Source: Bacillota bacterium | Lineage (GTDB): Bacteria; Bacillota; Clostridia; Clostridiales; Clostridiaceae | DNA: 64,000 nt | Reading direction: 5' to 3' | Assembly: GCA_023445445.1 (NCBI GenBank) | Contig: JAEXLD010000039.1 | Location: 30,984-94,983, forward strand | Shown here: piece by piece, positions 62,716 through 64,000 of the stretch | How positions within the stretch are numbered: the stretch's first letter is position 1 | Layout: every line of letters begins with the position of its first letter | Notes under the pieces: generated by a model | Seen by the model: the letters and a program-made list of their open reading frames with translations, nothing else | Database searches by the model: none | Told to the model about the DNA's origin: nothing | Translations under genes and position numbers: made by a program

Positions 62716-62752
62716 GTTATTACCCTCCTTAGTTTATAAATCGTCTATACAT

Positions 62753-62781
62753 ATTCTATAGTTATATTTTAATTTTGTAAA
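62753..62781 (-). promoter_or_regulatory. sigma-A promoter for ppaC
   Basis: On the minus strand TTTACA (62781-62776), a 17-base spacer and TAGAAT (62758-62753) give a good consensus match, 38 bases before the ppaC start. Confidence 0.6.
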
Positions 62782-62851
62782 GATATCTAATAGAAGTATA
62801 TGTAGAAATTTAGTATATAAACTAGAGATTTTAAAAGTATAAATAAAATCT

Positions 62852-62880
62852 TTGTAAAGTTTATAAAAAAATCATATCTA
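62852..62880 (+). promoter_or_regulatory. possible sigma-A promoter for the P-type ATPase
   Basis: TTGTAA (62852-62857), a 17-base spacer and TATCTA (62875-62880) lie 50 bases before the GTG start. The -10 match is moderate. Confidence 0.45.
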
Positions 62881-62929
62881 TAGATTTACTAAATATAATA
62901 TATAGAAACTATTATAAGGAGGACAACTG

Positions 62930-64000
62930 GTGATACAGGAACGAGAAATATCAATGGGACTAACTACAAAGGAAGCAGAAAAAAGACAAAAAACCTATGG
63001 ATTAAATGAAATATCTCATAAGAAGAAGACCTCACCAATAGTAATATTTTTATCTCAATTTAATGATTTTATAGTTTGGGTATTAATAGCAGCAACACTT
63101 ATATCTGGGTTAATGGGAGATGTGGCTGATGCTATTACAATACTTATAATTGTAGTTGTAAATGCCATTATGGGTTTTGTACAAGAGTATAGGACTGAAA
63201 AATCATTAGAAGCCTTAAAAGAACTTGCAGCACCTACTTGTAAGGTTATAAGAGATGGGATTTTAAAAGTAGTAAATTCTATAGAAGTTACTTTAGGAGA
63301 CTTAATAATTTTAGAAGCTGGAGACAGAATACCTGCTGATGGGATTTTTATTGAATCATCAGGAATAATGGTAGATGAATCACTTTTAACAGGGGAGTCA
63401 GTTGGGGTTTCAAAGGACTCAAAAAAGGGAAAAAACCAAGGATTTATGGGAACTACCATATTAAAAGGAAGAGGCGCTCTACTTGTTGACAGTATTGGAA
63501 TGGGTACTGAAATGGGAAAAATAGCAAATCTTTTAGATAATATAGAAGAAGAAAAATCTCCACTTAGAGAGAGGTTAGATTCACTAGGAAAAATTCTTGT
63601 AGCACTTTGTTTAGTAATATGCGCTGTTGTAACTATTCTTGGGATAATTAGAGGAAATGAGATTACAGAAATGTTTCTACTTGGAGTTTCATTAGCAGTA
63701 GCAGCTATACCAGAGGGATTAGCAGCTATAGTAACAGTTGCTCTTGCGCTAGGGGTTTCTAGGATGTTAAAGAAAAATGCATTAGTTAGGAAACTTCCAG
63801 CTGTAGAAACCTTAGGATGTACATCTGTAATATGTTCTGATAAAACAGGAACCCTTACACAAAATAAAATAACAGTAAAAGAAGTCTATATTAATGGAAG
63901 AATTTTTGATTTAGATAAGGAAGAATTAAAAAATCATCTAGCTTTAATGAAGGCCTTTGTATACTGTAATGATTTTAATTATGATTTTAATAGTAAAAAC
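62930..64000 (+). CDS. P-type cation-transporting ATPase (Ca2+ type), 3' end outside window
   Basis: The frame from GTG 62930 (GGAGGA site upstream) stays open to the window edge, giving 357 residues. An N-terminal cation-ATPase domain is present (GLTTKEAEKRQKTYGLNEI), then membrane helices, the actuator motif LTGES near residue 151, the transport-site motif AAIPEGLAA near 260, and the phosphorylation site CSDKTGTLTQNK (Asp near 304). PEGL in helix M4 and overall layout point to the P2A calcium-pump group; bacterial members may also carry other divalent ions. The rest of the nucleotide-binding domain and C-terminal helices lie beyond the window. Confidence 0.93.
   Translation, partial: MIQEREISMGLTTKEAEKRQKTYGLNEISHKKKTSPIVIFLSQFNDFIVWVLIAATLISGLMGDVADAITILIIVVVNAIMGFVQEYRTEKSLEALKELAAPTCKVIRDGILKVVNSIEVTLGDLIILEAGDRIPADGIFIESSGIMVDESLLTGESVGVSKDSKKGKNQGFMGTTILKGRGALLVDSIGMGTEMGKIANLLDNIEEEKSPLRERLDSLGKILVALCLVICAVVTILGIIRGNEITEMFLLGVSLAVAAIPEGLAAIVTVALALGVSRMLKKNALVRKLPAVETLGCTSVICSDKTGTLTQNKITVKEVYINGRIFDLDKEELKNHLALMKAFVYCNDFNYDFNSKN

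Noticed and set aside
1..64000. CRISPR arrays, prophage, IS elements or tRNA genes
   Set aside because: No regularly spaced repeats, transposase or integrase motifs, or cloverleaf T-loop sequences were found by reading the window.

Overview
The window is low-GC chromosomal DNA from a motile, endospore-forming, anaerobic Firmicute, most likely a Clostridium sensu stricto (cluster I) species. The evidence is the strong A/T bias, AGGAGG-type ribosome binding sites, an alpha/beta small acid-soluble spore protein, a single-chain pyruvate:ferredoxin oxidoreductase with a flavodoxin, a fused FliR-FlhB protein, FliY in place of FliN, CheC/CheD, and CsrA/FliW. There are no tRNAs, rRNAs, CRISPR arrays, phage genes or transposases that I can recognise.

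Layout. (1) Positions 1-12.7 kb hold housekeeping and metabolic genes: the end of a probable type II topoisomerase A subunit, a DJ-1/PfpI protein, recJ, an SASP gene on the minus strand, murG, flavodoxin, PFOR, a DUF1292 protein, a PHP phosphoesterase, a class I aminotransferase, a HAD phosphatase and a class IV aminotransferase. (2) 12.8-22.5 kb is a chemotaxis/switch operon: fapA, cheW, cheD, cheB (catalytic domain only), cheR, cheA, cheC, cheY, cheW, fliM, fliY, closed by a terminator. (3) 22.6-30.7 kb is a late-flagellar operon behind a sigma-D promoter: flgM, flgN, flgK, flgL, fliW, csrA, flaG, an unknown gene, fliS, fliD and a fliT-like gene. Short palindromic repeats sit in three of its gaps. 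(4) 30.7-36.1 kb contains two different flagellin genes, each with its own sigma-D promoter. Between them are one intact glycosyltransferase and a graveyard of broken glycosyltransferase/acyltransferase genes. (5) 36.4-60.9 kb is the basal-body/hook/export operon: flgB, flgC, fliE-K, flgD, a small operon protein, flgE, flbD, motA, motB, fliL, fliO, fliP, fliQ, fliR-flhB, flhA, flhF, flhG, a PilZ protein, sigma-D, a SwrB-like protein, a small membrane protein, flgF and flgG. (6) 61.0-64.0 kb holds a convergent CBS-containing Mn pyrophosphatase and the start of a P-type Ca2+-type ATPase that runs off the window.

How it works together. The window encodes nearly a whole flagellum, its export gate, motor, rod, hook, caps and chaperones, plus the core chemotaxis pathway without receptors. 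Sigma-D (57.9 kb) should drive flgM and both flagellins; FlgM inhibits sigma-D until it is secreted. FliW, CsrA and the flagellin leader should form a translational feedback loop, and the leader carries a near-ideal CsrA hairpin. The most unusual points are the decayed glycosylation island, the CsrA site, the repeat-expanded hook and cap proteins, the CheB lacking a receiver domain, the dispersed repeats in flagellar gaps, and a strong hairpin inside the basal-body operon. I did not find a wholly unknown multi-gene system; the two least understood small genes are at 27418 and 59123.
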